A stretch of 64,000 nucleotides of DNA from Bin22 sp965207275 (GCA_965207275.1 CBDBMH010000002.1:434001-498000), one strand, 5' to 3'. Shown: positions 1-9,189, counted from the stretch's first letter. A program made the numbers and translations. The notes: generated by a model from the letters alone, not told the origin.

Positions 1-463
1 CCCAGAAGGCGCTGGGGGCCGTCTTGTACAGCACCGCCTCGCCGTCCACCGGCCCGCACTCGTCGATAATGTCAAACCGCCGCCGCTGCCGGTCCAGGCC
101 TGCCTCGTCCACCCTGCCGGGTTTCCGGTCGGAATTGCCCGCCGGCTGCTTCAGCGAACTCCACGACTCAACACCCGAGTCGCTCAGGCCCGTAACGTGC
201 ACCACGGGAATGCCCGCCCTCCGGCAGACGTCCAGCAGGGTCTGAATGTGCGGAATGGCGTCCCAAGCCGCCAGACCGCAGCTGCCCGGCCAGTCTTCCA
301 CGGCCTCCAGGAGCGGCTGGGGTTCGTCTCCGAAAACCCAGCGGTACAGGTCCACCAGCAACAGGGCCGGCCGTTTACCGAACCCCACCTCCTTGGACCC
401 CGACATGGCCAGGTGGGCCCGGTCCTGTTCCGTAAGGTAGGGTTCCCAAACACGTTCCGGCAT
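1..463 (-). CDS. Isochorismatase-family (cysteine) hydrolase, 3' end cut by the window edge
   Basis: The frame is open from the ATG at 463 to the left edge, giving 154 visible residues. GAGGTGAG just upstream is a good ribosome binding site. The strand LLLVDLYR (Asp at residue 38) and the later VVHVTGLSD match the first beta strand with catalytic Asp and the following strand of the isochorismatase/nicotinamidase fold. The lysine and nucleophilic cysteine of the triad would lie in the missing part, so activity cannot be judged. Substrate unknown; members hydrolyse nicotinamide, N-carbamoyl compounds or isochorismate. The neighbour at 715-2109 is on the same strand but upstream, separated by about 250 bp containing repeats, so co-transcription is uncertain. 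Confidence 0.8.
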   Translation of the reverse strand, partial: MPERVWEPYLTEQDRAHLAMSGSKEVGFGKRPALLLVDLYRWVFGDEPQPLLEAVEDWPGSCGLAAWDAIPHIQTLLDVCRRAGIPVVHVTGLSDSGVESWSSLKQPAGNSDRKPGRVDEAGLDRQRRRFDIIDECGPVDGEAVLYKTAPSAFW

Positions 464-530
464 GCCGCTCACCTCGCGCAATGGAGTAGGTTGGTCTGGG
501 TATCGCAAATCGGATTCGGGGCTTACCCGC

Positions 531-556
531 CGTTCCCGCGCCGGCGGGAACCTCGA
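531..556. repeat. Dispersed inverted-repeat element, GGTTCCCGC type
   Basis: CGTTCCCGC-GCCG-GCGGGAACCTCGA forms a short hairpin. A near copy lies at 30104-30129 and an inverted, degenerate one at 669-697. All are intergenic. The gap 464-714 holds nothing else that I recognise. Confidence 0.6.
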
Positions 557-714
557 TATCGGGCGGTGCTGTTCCAGCTAACGGGGAAGAACGGGTCGAG
601 AAAGCAATTCTGCGTCCAATAGCGTCGACCGGCTCACAGGTCTAGTCACGCCCAAAGAGTACTCCAGGTTCGAGGTTCCCGGCGGCCCGGGAACGATAAG
701 CCTTAGGACTGCAT

Positions 715-2109
715 TCAAAGCCCGAATTTACCCGGATTCATGATGCCTGCCGGGTCGAGCATTTCCTTGATCTGCCGCATCACTTCGTGGCCTGCCCCCA
801 TCTCCCGGGCCAGCAGGTGGTTCAGCTTCATGCCCACCCCGTGGCAATACTCCATGGTGCCGCCCATATCCTGGGACAGGGTCAGCACTTCTTCCACCGC
901 CTCCGCCAGGTTCCGGCGAAACTCCTCGCCCTCGCCGTCAGCATCCTCCGGAACTACCATCATGGAGAAGAGTTCGGGCCGGCTCCAGATGGCGTATTCC
1001 ACGATGCGCACGCCCCGGGCCGCCAGGATTTCCTGGCAACGGCGGCGGTAGTCCAGCACTTTCGAAATGGGCAGGGCCATGTGAAGATAATCGAAGCTGC
1101 GCCCCCACTGACGGTTCCACCGCTCTTCCCTCGGCCGGTCCAGGGCGTTGCGCTTGTAGCGGTAACCCGAGTCGTGGCGTCCCTCCCAATAGTCCAGCGT
1201 GTCCTCCGGGCCGATGTCCTGACCGCCGAACTGGGCGCAGATTGACATGGCCCGCTGGTAACGGGCCTCCACACCCTCCCGATACCCCTCGAACAGCAGG
1301 AACATCCGGACCACTCCGTCCTCCTCGGTAAGGTCCAGCAGGGTCGGGTGCAGGTCCAGCGCCTTCATTTCGGCGGCGGCGTCAAATCCCCGGTCAAAAC
1401 TGTCGAATGCCGCCGTGGCGAACACCCTCGCCTCGGGAATACGGAAGACCTTGATGGTGGCCCTGGTGATGATGCCGAACACGCCCTCGCCGCCGATGAA
1501 CAGGTGGTTGAAGTTGGGGGCCGAAGAATACTTGGGCACCGAGCGGGTGTCCAGGATTCGCCCGTCGCCCAGCACCACCTGTAACGATACCACCTGCTGT
1601 CCCATGGGCCCGAAGGCGCTGGCTCGGTAGCCCACGCCGTTGGTGGAAATCGTTCCGGCCACGGTGGCAATGGGCACGCTGTAGGGGTCGTGGCCAATCA
1701 TCAGATTGTGCTCCGCCAGGGCATCCGCCAGGTCTTGCAGGACGACCCCTGGTCCCACCGTGGCGGTCATATCCCTCGCGCTAATCTCCATGATCTGGTT
1801 AAGCCGTTTCACGTCCACGATGATGCCGCCCCGCACGGGCAGTACTCCGCCCATCACGCCGGTGCCGCCGCCGTAGGGCACCAGGGGAATGCCTTCTTCG
1901 GTGGCCAGGGCCGCGATACGGGATACCTCTTCCACCGTGCCGGGCCTCACCACCAGGTCGGCTAATTGTTCAAAGGCATAGCCGGCCCGGTAGGCGCGGA
2001 AGGGGGTCAACGCATCGGCGGAATAGCGGTCCAGGTCATAGGGCGCCGTCAGTACGTTGTCCTCGCCAACGATAAGGGACAGGGATTCAACGATGGAAGT
2101 TGCAATCAT
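715..2109 (-). CDS. FAD-linked oxidase (GlcD / D-lactate dehydrogenase type)
   Basis: 464 residues, the usual size of single-subunit GlcD-like flavoproteins. The N-terminal half is a PCMH-type FAD-binding domain: VVRPGTVEEVSRI near residue 53, the FAD-pyrophosphate loop VPYGGGTGVMGG near 78, and TVAGTISTNGVGYRA near 150. The C-terminal cap ends with the typical MLDPAGIMNPGKFGL. Family members oxidise 2-hydroxy acids such as glycolate or D-lactate, or alkyl-dihydroxyacetone phosphate; the substrate cannot be read from sequence. No iron-sulfur partner (GlcF type) is adjacent, so it probably works alone. The ATG at 2109 has only a weak ribosome binding site. Confidence 0.85.
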   Translation of the reverse strand: MIATSIVESLSLIVGEDNVLTAPYDLDRYSADALTPFRAYRAGYAFEQLADLVVRPGTVEEVSRIAALATEEGIPLVPYGGGTGVMGGVLPVRGGIIVDVKRLNQIMEISARDMTATVGPGVVLQDLADALAEHNLMIGHDPYSVPIATVAGTISTNGVGYRASAFGPMGQQVVSLQVVLGDGRILDTRSVPKYSSAPNFNHLFIGGEGVFGIITRATIKVFRIPEARVFATAAFDSFDRGFDAAAEMKALDLHPTLLDLTEEDGVVRMFLLFEGYREGVEARYQRAMSICAQFGGQDIGPEDTLDYWEGRHDSGYRYKRNALDRPREERWNRQWGRSFDYLHMALPISKVLDYRRRCQEILAARGVRIVEYAIWSRPELFSMMVVPEDADGEGEEFRRNLAEAVEEVLTLSQDMGGTMEYCHGVGMKLNHLLAREMGAGHEVMRQIKEMLDPAGIMNPGKFGL

Positions 2110-2674
2110 AAGTACGCCAGTTTCGCTGGAAGAATCTTGGGTTTAACCCAACCTAGGACGAACGGATAATGGGCCACGTCCCCATTATGTCAAAGGGAAT
2201 ATCAAAGGGCAACAAGGACTACCTGGGAGCAAGGGCAAGCGACGAGTGCCCATTCGAAATGGATGAGCATCAGGTCCGCAGGTCCGCGCATTCCGCCAGG
2301 CGGGTGAAGAATAGTGAAGGATTTTCCTGGATTACGTCCTGTCCAGGTATCTGTATGTTAAAAGTAATCGGGCGGCTCCTTAAGTCTTGACGAAATCCAA
2401 GTAGCTCTGGCGCCAATGGAGCAACGACTTTGGACTGATGCGTTGGGGATTAACCGTCATTCCGGCCCAGGTCGGAATCCAGAAGGTCCCGAAAATGGAT
2501 ACCGGCGAAAGCCGCTATGACGGGCACATAGTGCCAGTCATCACTTCAATCCTGTTGGACTACTAGACCTTGACAGAGAATCTCTTGCTTTGACCTGTTG
2601 GAAACTATGCAGTAATCTTCGTGACCTATGCAACACAATATGCTCTGAACTACGCCGAGTAATGGAGTGAGATT
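2110..2674. other. Intergenic gap with one dispersed repeat
   Basis: No convincing gene. Positions about 2437-2490 (CTGATGCGTT, then a hairpin of the GTCATTCCGGC...GTCGGAATCC type) match a second copy at about 45346-45406, including sequence outside the hairpin, so this is a longer repeat unit. A 73-codon open frame at 2169 has no family resemblance and was not called. Confidence 0.6.
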
Positions 2675-3145
2675 ATGGACGAAACCACTGAAAGGATGAA
2701 TGGTTCCGAGAATGATGGGATCTTTGGCAGGTTCCTGCCCAGGTATATCGACGAGTTCTACCTGCTTTTCCGGCTGGTATTCGCCTTCCTGGTGGCTCTG
2801 CACGGCGCCCAAAAGGCCTTCCTGCTCTGGGGATTTCCCGCCGACCATTCCCTGGGCGCCCTGGTTGACATCGCCGGCTGGGTGGAGTTCATCAGCGCCA
2901 TCCTCATCGCCCTGGGCATCTTCACCCGCCTGGGAGCCGGCGCGCTCTGCGTAACCATGGTAGTGGCCTACTTTCGGGTGCATGCCGGTAACGGCCTTTG
3001 GCCCCACATTTTCCCCCCGGGCGGTTACGGTGAAAACGGCGGCGAAGTTGCCATCCTGTGGTTCATCATCGCCGGCATTGTCGGGGTGCTGGGCAGCCGC
3101 AAGTACGGTGTGGAGCGGTGGCTGTTCAAGAAGGAAATCTTCTAG
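2675..3145 (+). CDS. DoxX-family membrane protein
   Basis: 156 residues with four hydrophobic helices (about 30-50, 65-85, 90-110, 120-140), matching the DoxX fold in length and layout. The helix-1 segment LLFRLVFAFLVALHGAQK and the internal GGYGENGGEVAILW are typical of the family. DoxX proteins are poorly defined inner-membrane proteins linked to quinone or thiol redox chemistry; nothing here defines the partner. It stands alone between minus-strand genes. The first ATG at 2675 lacks a strong ribosome binding site and a later in-frame ATG (2696) is possible. Confidence 0.8.
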   Translation: MDETTERMNGSENDGIFGRFLPRYIDEFYLLFRLVFAFLVALHGAQKAFLLWGFPADHSLGALVDIAGWVEFISAILIALGIFTRLGAGALCVTMVVAYFRVHAGNGLWPHIFPPGGYGENGGEVAILWFIIAGIVGVLGSRKYGVERWLFKKEIF

Positions 3146-3247
3146 GCTTCCGTTAAGGCAGGAACCCGGTGACAATACAACTGGGGCGGTCGCGTCGCCG
3201 GCCCCTTGTCCTTGTGGCCGGAGTTGACATAAACCCCGCCAAGAAAT

Positions 3248-4633
3248 CTACCGCTGGAATCGCCAGACCGTGCCCTGGGCCGAATCCTCCAGCACCACGC
3301 CCTGGGCGCCCAACTGGTCGCGGATGCGGTCGGCCAGGGCGAACTGGCGGGCCTGCCGGAGCTCCGTGCGGGTGCTGACCAGAAGGTCGATGAAGGGCTG
3401 AGCGGCCAGTTGGTCGCTGCCGGCTGACCGTTCTTCAAAGGTCAGGCCCAGCACACCCCCCAATTCCCGCAGGGTGGCTTGGGCATTCGCCACCGAGATT
3501 CCGGCGTCCCGTTCCCGGTTGATGTCCCGGGCCAGGTCAAACAGGGCCGCGATGGCCTGGGGGGTGTTCAAGTCGTCGTCCATGGCGGCAATAAACCGCT
3601 GCCGGAAGGGCTTGTCGTCCAGTATCTCGCTTTGTGCGCCGGCCTTGTCTCCGGCACCGGTGGCCCGTAGGGCATGATGGAAGCGGTCCATGCTGCGCTC
3701 CATGGCCGCCGTACCCTCGTCGCTGTATTGGAGGGGACTCCGGTAGTGAGAACTCAGGAAGTAAATGCGCAGGGCGTCGGCGCTGTAATCCGCCAGCGCC
3801 TCCTCCACCGATACCAGGTTGCCCAGCGACTTGCTCATCTTGTCCTCACCCAGTTGCAGCAGACCGTTGTGGACCCAGTGGTGAGCGAAGGGAGTGATGC
3901 CCGTGTGGGCCTCGCTCTGGGCGATTTCGTTCTCGTGGTGGGGGAAGATCAGGTCCTGCCCGCCGCCGTGGATATCCAGGGGGTAGTCCAGGTACCGCAG
4001 GGACATGGCGGTGCACTCGATGTGCCAGCCAGGGCGGCCCGGGCCCCAGGGGCTGTCCCATGATGGCTCCCCGGGCTTGGCCCCCTTCCACAGCACAAAG
4101 TCCATGGGGTGTTCCTTGTCCTCGTCCACCTGGATGCGGGCGCCGGCAATCATGCCGTCCAGGGTGCGGTGGCTGAGCTTGCCGTAGTCCTCCTTTCGGT
4201 TCACCCGGAAATACACGTCGCCATTGGCTGGGTAGGCAAACCCCTTGTCCACCAGGTCCTGTATGGTTTCCAGGATGGGCCCGATTTCCTGGGTGGCCCG
4301 GGGGTAAACGTCGGCCCGCAGGATGTTCAGCGCGTCCATGGTGCGGAAGAAGTCGTCAATGTACGTGGCGGTCAGGTCTTCCTCGCTGATGCCGGCTTCC
4401 TGGGCCCGCTGGATGATCTTGTCATCCACGTCGGTAAAGTTCTGGATGTGCTTCACCTGGTAGCCCTGGTACTCCAGGTAGCGGCGCAGGGTGTCGAAGA
4501 CAACATAGCTGAGGGCGTGACCCACGTGGGTGGACGAGTAGGGCGTGACGCCGCAGACGTACATCTTGACGGTCTTGCCGTCGGCGGGGGCGAATTCCTT
4601 CTCCTCCCCGGTCAGCGTGTTGAAAAGACGCAT
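3248..4633 (-). CDS. cysS: Cysteinyl-tRNA synthetase
   Basis: 461 residues, class I synthetase of normal length. MYVCGVTP near residue 24 holds the first zinc ligand, STHVGHA is the HIGH motif, and DKMSKSLGN in the middle is the KMSKS loop. WHIECTAM and the HHENEIAQSEAH segment supply the remaining zinc ligands. The C-terminal DALR-type helical domain is complete. It charges tRNA-Cys in the cytoplasm. It is the last gene of a minus-strand block PIN/TRAM-ispD-ispF-cysS, an order close to the yacL-ispD-ispF-cysS arrangement of many Gram-positive bacteria. The gap to ispF is 50 bp. Confidence 0.97.
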   Translation of the reverse strand: MRLFNTLTGEEKEFAPADGKTVKMYVCGVTPYSSTHVGHALSYVVFDTLRRYLEYQGYQVKHIQNFTDVDDKIIQRAQEAGISEEDLTATYIDDFFRTMDALNILRADVYPRATQEIGPILETIQDLVDKGFAYPANGDVYFRVNRKEDYGKLSHRTLDGMIAGARIQVDEDKEHPMDFVLWKGAKPGEPSWDSPWGPGRPGWHIECTAMSLRYLDYPLDIHGGGQDLIFPHHENEIAQSEAHTGITPFAHHWVHNGLLQLGEDKMSKSLGNLVSVEEALADYSADALRIYFLSSHYRSPLQYSDEGTAAMERSMDRFHHALRATGAGDKAGAQSEILDDKPFRQRFIAAMDDDLNTPQAIAALFDLARDINRERDAGISVANAQATLRELGGVLGLTFEERSAGSDQLAAQPFIDLLVSTRTELRQARQFALADRIRDQLGAQGVVLEDSAQGTVWRFQR

Positions 4634-4683
4634 AGCTCTGCCGTTTTTGCTGCTCTCGCCCGGGCCGGTGTGAAGGAGATTTG

Positions 4684-5181
4684 CTATTCCTGGCGGAAGA
4701 TGGTGGCGATGGCCACGGCGGCGATACCCTCTTCCCTTCCGGTGAAGCCCAGGTGATCGGTGGTAGTTACCTTGACGCTCAACCGCTCCACGGGCATGGA
4801 GAGTGCGGCGGCGGTCCGGTCTTTCATTTCCGGTATGAAAGGCCCCAACCGGGGCCTTTGCGCCAACATTGTAGCATCAACGTTAGCTATGCGCCAACCG
4901 AACGACGCCACCTGCTGGCCCACCTTTTCCAGCAGCAGCAGGCTGGAAATGTCCCGGTAGCTCTCGTCCGACGAGGGAAAATGCTGGCCCTTATCCCCCA
5001 GGTTTGCCGCCCCCAGCAGGGCGTCCATGATGGCGTGGACCAGAACGTCGCCGTCGCTGTGGCCCACCAGCCCCCGGTCATGCGGTACCTCCACCCCGCC
5101 CAAAACCAGCCGGCGGCCAAGCCCCAGGGCATGGGAGTCGAAGCCTATTCCGGTGCGGATGTCGGGTACGCTATCTGGCAT
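4684..5181 (-). CDS. ispF: 2-C-methyl-D-erythritol 2,4-cyclodiphosphate synthase
   Basis: 165 residues. GIGFDSHAL near residue 11 carries the metal-binding Asp/His pair, GHSDGDVLVHAIMDALLGA is the signature with the third metal ligand, and TTTDHLGFTGREEGI is the conserved C-terminal loop. It makes the cyclic diphosphate intermediate of the MEP isoprenoid pathway in the cytoplasm. It sits 58 bp downstream of ispD, whose product is two steps upstream in the pathway; ispE is not in the window. A hairpin-like GGCCCC...GGGGCC around 4840-4858 is inside the coding sequence and is probably chance. Confidence 0.96.
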   Translation of the reverse strand: MPDSVPDIRTGIGFDSHALGLGRRLVLGGVEVPHDRGLVGHSDGDVLVHAIMDALLGAANLGDKGQHFPSSDESYRDISSLLLLEKVGQQVASFGWRIANVDATMLAQRPRLGPFIPEMKDRTAAALSMPVERLSVKVTTTDHLGFTGREEGIAAVAIATIFRQE

Positions 5182-5239
5182 GGATGTACAGGAACCACAT
5201 GATGATGTTATTAAACCGGATTATATCCTGTCGATCCGT

Positions 5240-5944
5240 TCATCCACCTTGGTCACCCTCCCGCCCCCGCAGCACCGCCTCCATCACCACCAGGTCCTCC
5301 GGCGTGGTCACCTTCAAGTTCTCGTAGGAGCCGGGAAACACGCTTACCTGGTAGCCCAGGGATTCCACCATCATCGCGTCGTCGGTGGCCTCCCCCTCAA
5401 ACTCCTCGTGGGCGCGGCACAGCAGGTCATAGCCAAATATCTGGGGTGTCTGGGCGGCCCACAGGGTTTCACGGCGCGGAGTGTCGGTAACCACGCCGGC
5501 CTTGTCCACCATCTTTATTGTGTCTTTGACCGGCACCCCGGCAATGGCGGCGCCACTTGGCGAGGCCGCCGCGGCTTCCAGGCCCCGCTGCAGCAGCGCC
5601 TCGTCCACCCCGGGTCGCGCACCGTCGTGAACTATTACCCACCGGCAGGGTTCCAGGGTCGCCAGGCCGGCCCGCACCGAGTCCTGGCGTCGCGCCCCTC
5701 CGGGGCAGACGTGAGAAATCTTGCGGTAATCCCTCTCTTGAACCAGGGCGCGGCCGAGGCTGAGGGACTCGGCCGCCAGCACCAGGGCAATCTGGCTGAC
5801 CGGCGAAAACCCCTCAAACCGGTCAAGAGTGCGGGAGATCAGGGGCTGGCCCAGCAGGGGCGCAAAAGTCTTGTCCACACCCTCCATGCGGGTGCTGCTG
5901 CCCGCGGCAACTATGATCACCCCTACTCCCGCTTCCGAACTCAA
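5240..5944 (-). CDS. ispD: 2-C-methyl-D-erythritol 4-phosphate cytidylyltransferase
   Basis: 234 residues. VGVIIVAAGSSTRM is the N-terminal nucleotide-binding loop, DKTFAPLLGQPLI follows, IVHDGARP is the CTP-binding motif, and the late DDAMMVE...GSYENLKVTTPEDL segment is typical. The enzyme transfers CMP to MEP in the isoprenoid pathway. The longest frame begins with TTG at 5944; starting a few codons further in would still keep the conserved loop, so the exact start is uncertain. It lies between the PIN/TRAM gene and ispF on the same strand. Confidence 0.95.
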   Translation of the reverse strand: MSSEAGVGVIIVAAGSSTRMEGVDKTFAPLLGQPLISRTLDRFEGFSPVSQIALVLAAESLSLGRALVQERDYRKISHVCPGGARRQDSVRAGLATLEPCRWVIVHDGARPGVDEALLQRGLEAAAASPSGAAIAGVPVKDTIKMVDKAGVVTDTPRRETLWAAQTPQIFGYDLLCRAHEEFEGEATDDAMMVESLGYQVSVFPGSYENLKVTTPEDLVVMEAVLRGREGDQGG

Positions 5945-6062
5945 ACCGCTGGTCCCATTTCAATCCCGCCCTTATGACGCAAACGGCGGGGACTTTCGTG
6001 GAATTTTCGATGCCTTTCCACGATTCCCGCGCCCTTCTGGCTGCCGGTTCCCGCCGTTCCGG

Positions 6063-7121
6063 TCAGTTGTTCTTGGACTGGGCGAAGATGATGCGCCCGG
6101 CGGCAGTCTGCAGCACCCTGGTTACCGTAACGTCGTGGGAGGCGTTAATGTACCGCTTGCCGCCCTCCACTACCACCATGGTCCCGTCGTCCAGGTAGGC
6201 CACGCCCTGCCCCAGTTCCTTGCCCTCCTGAACAATGTTGACCCGCATTTCCTCTCCGGGCAGGACGATGGACTTCAGGGCGTTGGCCAGTTCGTTCACG
6301 TTCAATACCTGCACGCCCTGGAACTCCGCCACTCGGTTCAGGTTGTAGTCGGTGGTCAGAATGGGGCACTTCATGGAACGGGCCATCTGCACCAGCATGG
6401 AGTCCACCTCGTCCCCGTTGCTGATGCCCACGTCCAGTATGTCCAGGGTTATGCTGTCGTCCCGGCGCAGTCGCCCCAGGACTTCCAGACCCCGGCGGCC
6501 CCGGTTGCGGCGCAGGGGGTCGCTGGAGTCGGCGATGTGGCGAAGCTCGTCCAGTATGAACCGGGGCACGACCAGCGTACCCTCCAGGAATCCGGTGCCC
6601 GTCAGATCGGCGATGCGGCCGTCAATTATGACGCTGGTGTCCACCAGTATCTTACCGTTCCGCCCCTCATGGGCGACTCCATTGGTGTGGGTGGCCTGCT
6701 CCAGCGCCGGAAAGACGGCCTGGACGTCCCGTCCTCTGATGCCGCCCAGCAGCAGGCCGGCCAGGCCCAGGGTAAGGCTGACAATTATGGGAATGCCCCA
6801 CGCCATCCAGCCGTCAATGTTGTAGAAGGGGATAGATATCAGGGCTGCGAAAACCAGACCCACCAGCGCGCCAAAGGCCGCGGAGAGCAGGGTCGAACCG
6901 GGAATGGAATTAATGTAGTTGACCGTTTTGCGCCAGGGACGAAGGAGCAAATAAGGGGCAACAAACGCCCCAACCGGAATTCCGACAATAGCCAGGACGA
7001 TGCCCCAGGGAATGATTTGTTTTCCGTCGGAGGGGAAATCCGGTACATAGGGCCCCAGGCGCCATCCCAGGGCGCCAAAACCTCCGGCCCCGATAATTCG
7101 TAAAGTCCATACATCGAACAC
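6063..7121 (-). CDS. Membrane-anchored PIN/TRAM domain protein (YacL-like)
   Basis: 352 residues starting at a GTG (7121) behind GGAGTAGGA. Four hydrophobic helices fill roughly residues 1-135 (for example GALVGLVFAALISIPFYNI and IIVSLTLGLAGLLLGGI). A PIN nuclease-like domain follows with acidic residues in ILVDTSVIIDGRIADL, ILDELRHIADSSD, and ILTTDYNLNRVAE. The end is a TRAM RNA-binding domain (GQGVAYLDDGTMVVVEGG). In Firmicutes YacL sits in the same ispD/ispF neighbourhood; its role is probably RNA-related but is not established. First gene of the isoprenoid/cysS block. Confidence 0.9.
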   Translation of the reverse strand: MFDVWTLRIIGAGGFGALGWRLGPYVPDFPSDGKQIIPWGIVLAIVGIPVGAFVAPYLLLRPWRKTVNYINSIPGSTLLSAAFGALVGLVFAALISIPFYNIDGWMAWGIPIIVSLTLGLAGLLLGGIRGRDVQAVFPALEQATHTNGVAHEGRNGKILVDTSVIIDGRIADLTGTGFLEGTLVVPRFILDELRHIADSSDPLRRNRGRRGLEVLGRLRRDDSITLDILDVGISNGDEVDSMLVQMARSMKCPILTTDYNLNRVAEFQGVQVLNVNELANALKSIVLPGEEMRVNIVQEGKELGQGVAYLDDGTMVVVEGGKRYINASHDVTVTRVLQTAAGRIIFAQSKNN

Positions 7122-7479
7122 GAAATCCTACTCCTCTCCCAGCGCCTGCCGAAGCTTCGGCTCTGTCCCTTTCAAGTCCGATGTTTTTGCCGTTCCCCCA
7201 CCCCCCAAACGACACCACGGGCACTAAGTATCACGGGACTAATGCAATGGCCTGCGCAGGATAATTAAGAAAATCGGAATATAGTGGGCAAGATATCCTC
7301 CCCCAGGCCCCCAATAATCAACTAACGGACCGCAACGGGGAAAGATACTGCCGGGCCCAAAGGAAAAAACTGTCTCTGGGCGGCTTGAGCATAACATAAA
7401 GCAGACGGTTTCGGAAGTTTTCGATACCTGAATGCGGAAATTGGCGAAAACGTAGCGTTTAACGGCAATAGGGAGAGGG

Positions 7480-7565
7480 AAATCGGCGAAGTTTTTCGTA
7501 CTTCGCCGATTTGTTACCATTCACAATAAAGCCGGGATAGATAATGTAGACAATAAGGTTGTCTA
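7480..7565. repeat. Two perfect palindromes between osmC-like and PIN/TRAM genes
   Basis: AAATCGGCGAAG (7480-7491) pairs with CTTCGCCGATTT (7501-7512): a 12-bp perfect stem with a 9-base loop. TAGACAA (7547-7553) pairs with TTGTCTA (7559-7565). They fall about 75-160 bp downstream of the osmC-like stop and well upstream of the PIN/TRAM start. Neither is followed by a clear T run on either strand, so they may be weak terminators or protein-binding sites. The rest of 7122-7640 is AT-rich and holds no gene that I can support. Confidence 0.45.
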
Positions 7566-7640
7566 GTGGTGGGCTTCAGCGAAGATTTCTGCCGTTACAC
7601 TGGTACTCGGGGTCGCCACGGCGACCGAACCGTAGAGGGG

Positions 7641-8012
7641 TCAACGGCGTTTCCACTGGTCCACCAGGTACTGGCCCTGGTCGTCGTCCAGCCCCCACAT
7701 CTGGAAATGGACCTTGACGTCGTCATAAACGTTTACGTTGCCTTCGTCGGCAATGCCTGCCCGGTCAGAGTCGCGGTAGGCTTCAACACTTACGTCCATC
7801 CAGCTGAGGGGAATCTCCTCTCCCCCGGCAATGCGCTCCACCATGTTAACCGCGCAGGCCGTAATTCCGGACAGGAAAAGTTCGCCGGCGCCCACTTCGT
7901 CTCCGCCGGAACCGTCGGCCACCCAATGGTGGTTGCGGGTGTTGCAGATGGCCCGCCCCGGGGTGCCGGTACTATAGCTCCTTACCCGATAGGCCAGGAC
8001 TAGTTCTGCCAT
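7641..8012 (-). CDS. OsmC-like family protein
   Basis: 123 residues from the ATG at 8012, chosen because GGAAGGAGGTCGAGT lies directly upstream; the frame stays open further 5' but without a binding site. The sequence has the compact OsmC layout with one cysteine in the early strand (RAICNTRNHHW) and the second in the central helix (LFLSGITACAVNMVERIA), the pair used for thiol peroxidase chemistry in OsmC/Ohr proteins. It probably reduces organic peroxides, although some relatives have lost activity. Monocistronic. Confidence 0.72.
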   Translation of the reverse strand: MAELVLAYRVRSYSTGTPGRAICNTRNHHWVADGSGGDEVGAGELFLSGITACAVNMVERIAGGEEIPLSWMDVSVEAYRDSDRAGIADEGNVNVYDDVKVHFQMWGLDDDQGQYLVDQWKRR

Positions 8013-9189
8013 ACTCGACCTCCTTCCATTTCCTGCTTTCCGTTGATAGCTAATATTACCTACATCCATGCGGCAAAAGCAACATCCCTTTCCTTCGGGA
8101 CACAGTTCCAAGCCTGGGCGGTCCGGAACATCACCATACGGGCGAAAGGCAGCATCCAAAGCGCGCCGAATAGAAGCGGCACTTAATTGGCGGCCTTTGT
8201 TCCACTCAGCCCCAGGAATCGGAAACCTGTCGCCGCCAGGGCAATCGCATTTTCATTCCGACAAAAGGCGTTCAGCTGTCGTACAAGGGAAAAGCGCCCT
8301 TTCTCCCGGTTCGAGTTCCCGCCCGCCAGAGGCGGATATTCTACCGGCGCGGGAACTTTGCGTAACCTGGGACCCAGACAGATTGCCGGTTCAATCTGCC
8401 CTGCGTCAGTACCAGCCCCAAGTCCTTCCGGATTCCGGCTTCCGCCGGAGTGACGGTTATGCCATGGTCTCCCGGCGCGGGAACGACGGGGTATCCTCCC
8501 TTTCATCCAAAGGCAGGGGATTCGCCGGCCTTAAGGTCTTCAGATAATGCAATTTTTTTGATTTCCGCGCCATTTTGGGCCATTTTGGGCCGTTTCGTAT
8601 CTGGAAAGTGGGTCGGATGGCGCCCCGGTGGCCCGAAAATGGGCCGCTTTCCAGATAGGAAAAGGGTAGACCGGGTGGGCCATCCCGGGCCATTTTGGGC
8701 CACTTTCCAGCCTGGAGCCAGGGAGACGTCCTCTCCTCCAGCCTCCCCCGCCAGGGGTCCGCCTGAGGCGGAATCCGCCCCTTCAGGGAAAGGGATGATC
8801 GGAGATTGGCAGGGCCAGGTCGTGAATGGGCCATGGGATTATGGTAGGGAAGGGTTAGCCAGGGCATCAAGAGGCAGGTGTCACCCGGGCAAGCACGTCT
8901 TGAAGGATGTCATGCTGAGCCCTTGGGCCCGGCTCAGTCCGCCCGCCAAAGGCGGATATTCTACCGGGGCGGACGCCTGGGGCAGCGTCCACGTCCGCAC
9001 CTGGCGGGACGGCCGCTCAGGGTGGCTTGATTTTTTGCTGCCAGGCCCGCGCATTTCGACGGCGATATATAGTGCGGCTGCCCGGCTGGCCCTGCTGGTA
9101 TTCTGACCCTATACCTTGCCCCTGTGGTATATTTACCAACCGAAACCCCTTCAAAAAAGTCAATAATATCCCCGGTCGGAGGACAAGAA
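8013..9189. other. 1.2-kb repeat-rich intergenic region
   Basis: No gene is supported; open frames here are repeat-derived. It contains a GATTCCGGCTTCCGCCGGAGTGACG hairpin-type repeat near 8430-8455 (family also at 2456, 45377, 54458), a CCCGCC-N-AGGCGGATATTCTACCGG unit at about 8320-8350 and again at about 8940-8970, a composite repeat around 8230-8310 resembling 47715-47800, and the inverted-repeat cluster at 8570-8710. This looks like an accumulation site for short dispersed elements. Confidence 0.6.
8571..8710. repeat. Cluster of GGCCATTTTGGGCC units and inverted repeats
   Basis: CCATTTTGGGC is repeated back to back at about 8570-8591 and again near 8690-8700. ATCTGGAAAG (8599-8608) is inverted as CTTTCCAGAT (8647-8656), and CTGGAAAGTG (8601-8610) is inverted as CACTTTCCAG (8701-8710). 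The region could fold in two alternative ways. It carries no open frame of note. It may be a decayed miniature element; I see no target-site duplication. Confidence 0.5.

Noticed and set aside
2169..2390. 73-codon open frame in the 2.1-2.7 kb gap
   Set aside because: No family features and no upstream binding site.
4836..4860. GGCCCCAACCGGGGCC followed by TTTG as a terminator
   Set aside because: It lies in the middle of the ispF coding sequence in conserved protein.
8300..8330. T-loop-like CGGTTCGAGTTCCCG, possible tRNA 3' half (also near 47790)
   Set aside because: No acceptor stem, anticodon arm or CCA-compatible end can be folded around either; both belong to a dispersed repeat.
8571..8710. 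CRISPR-like array from repeated CCATTTTGGGC units
   Set aside because: Repeats are only 11 bases, spacing is irregular, and no cas genes are present in the window.
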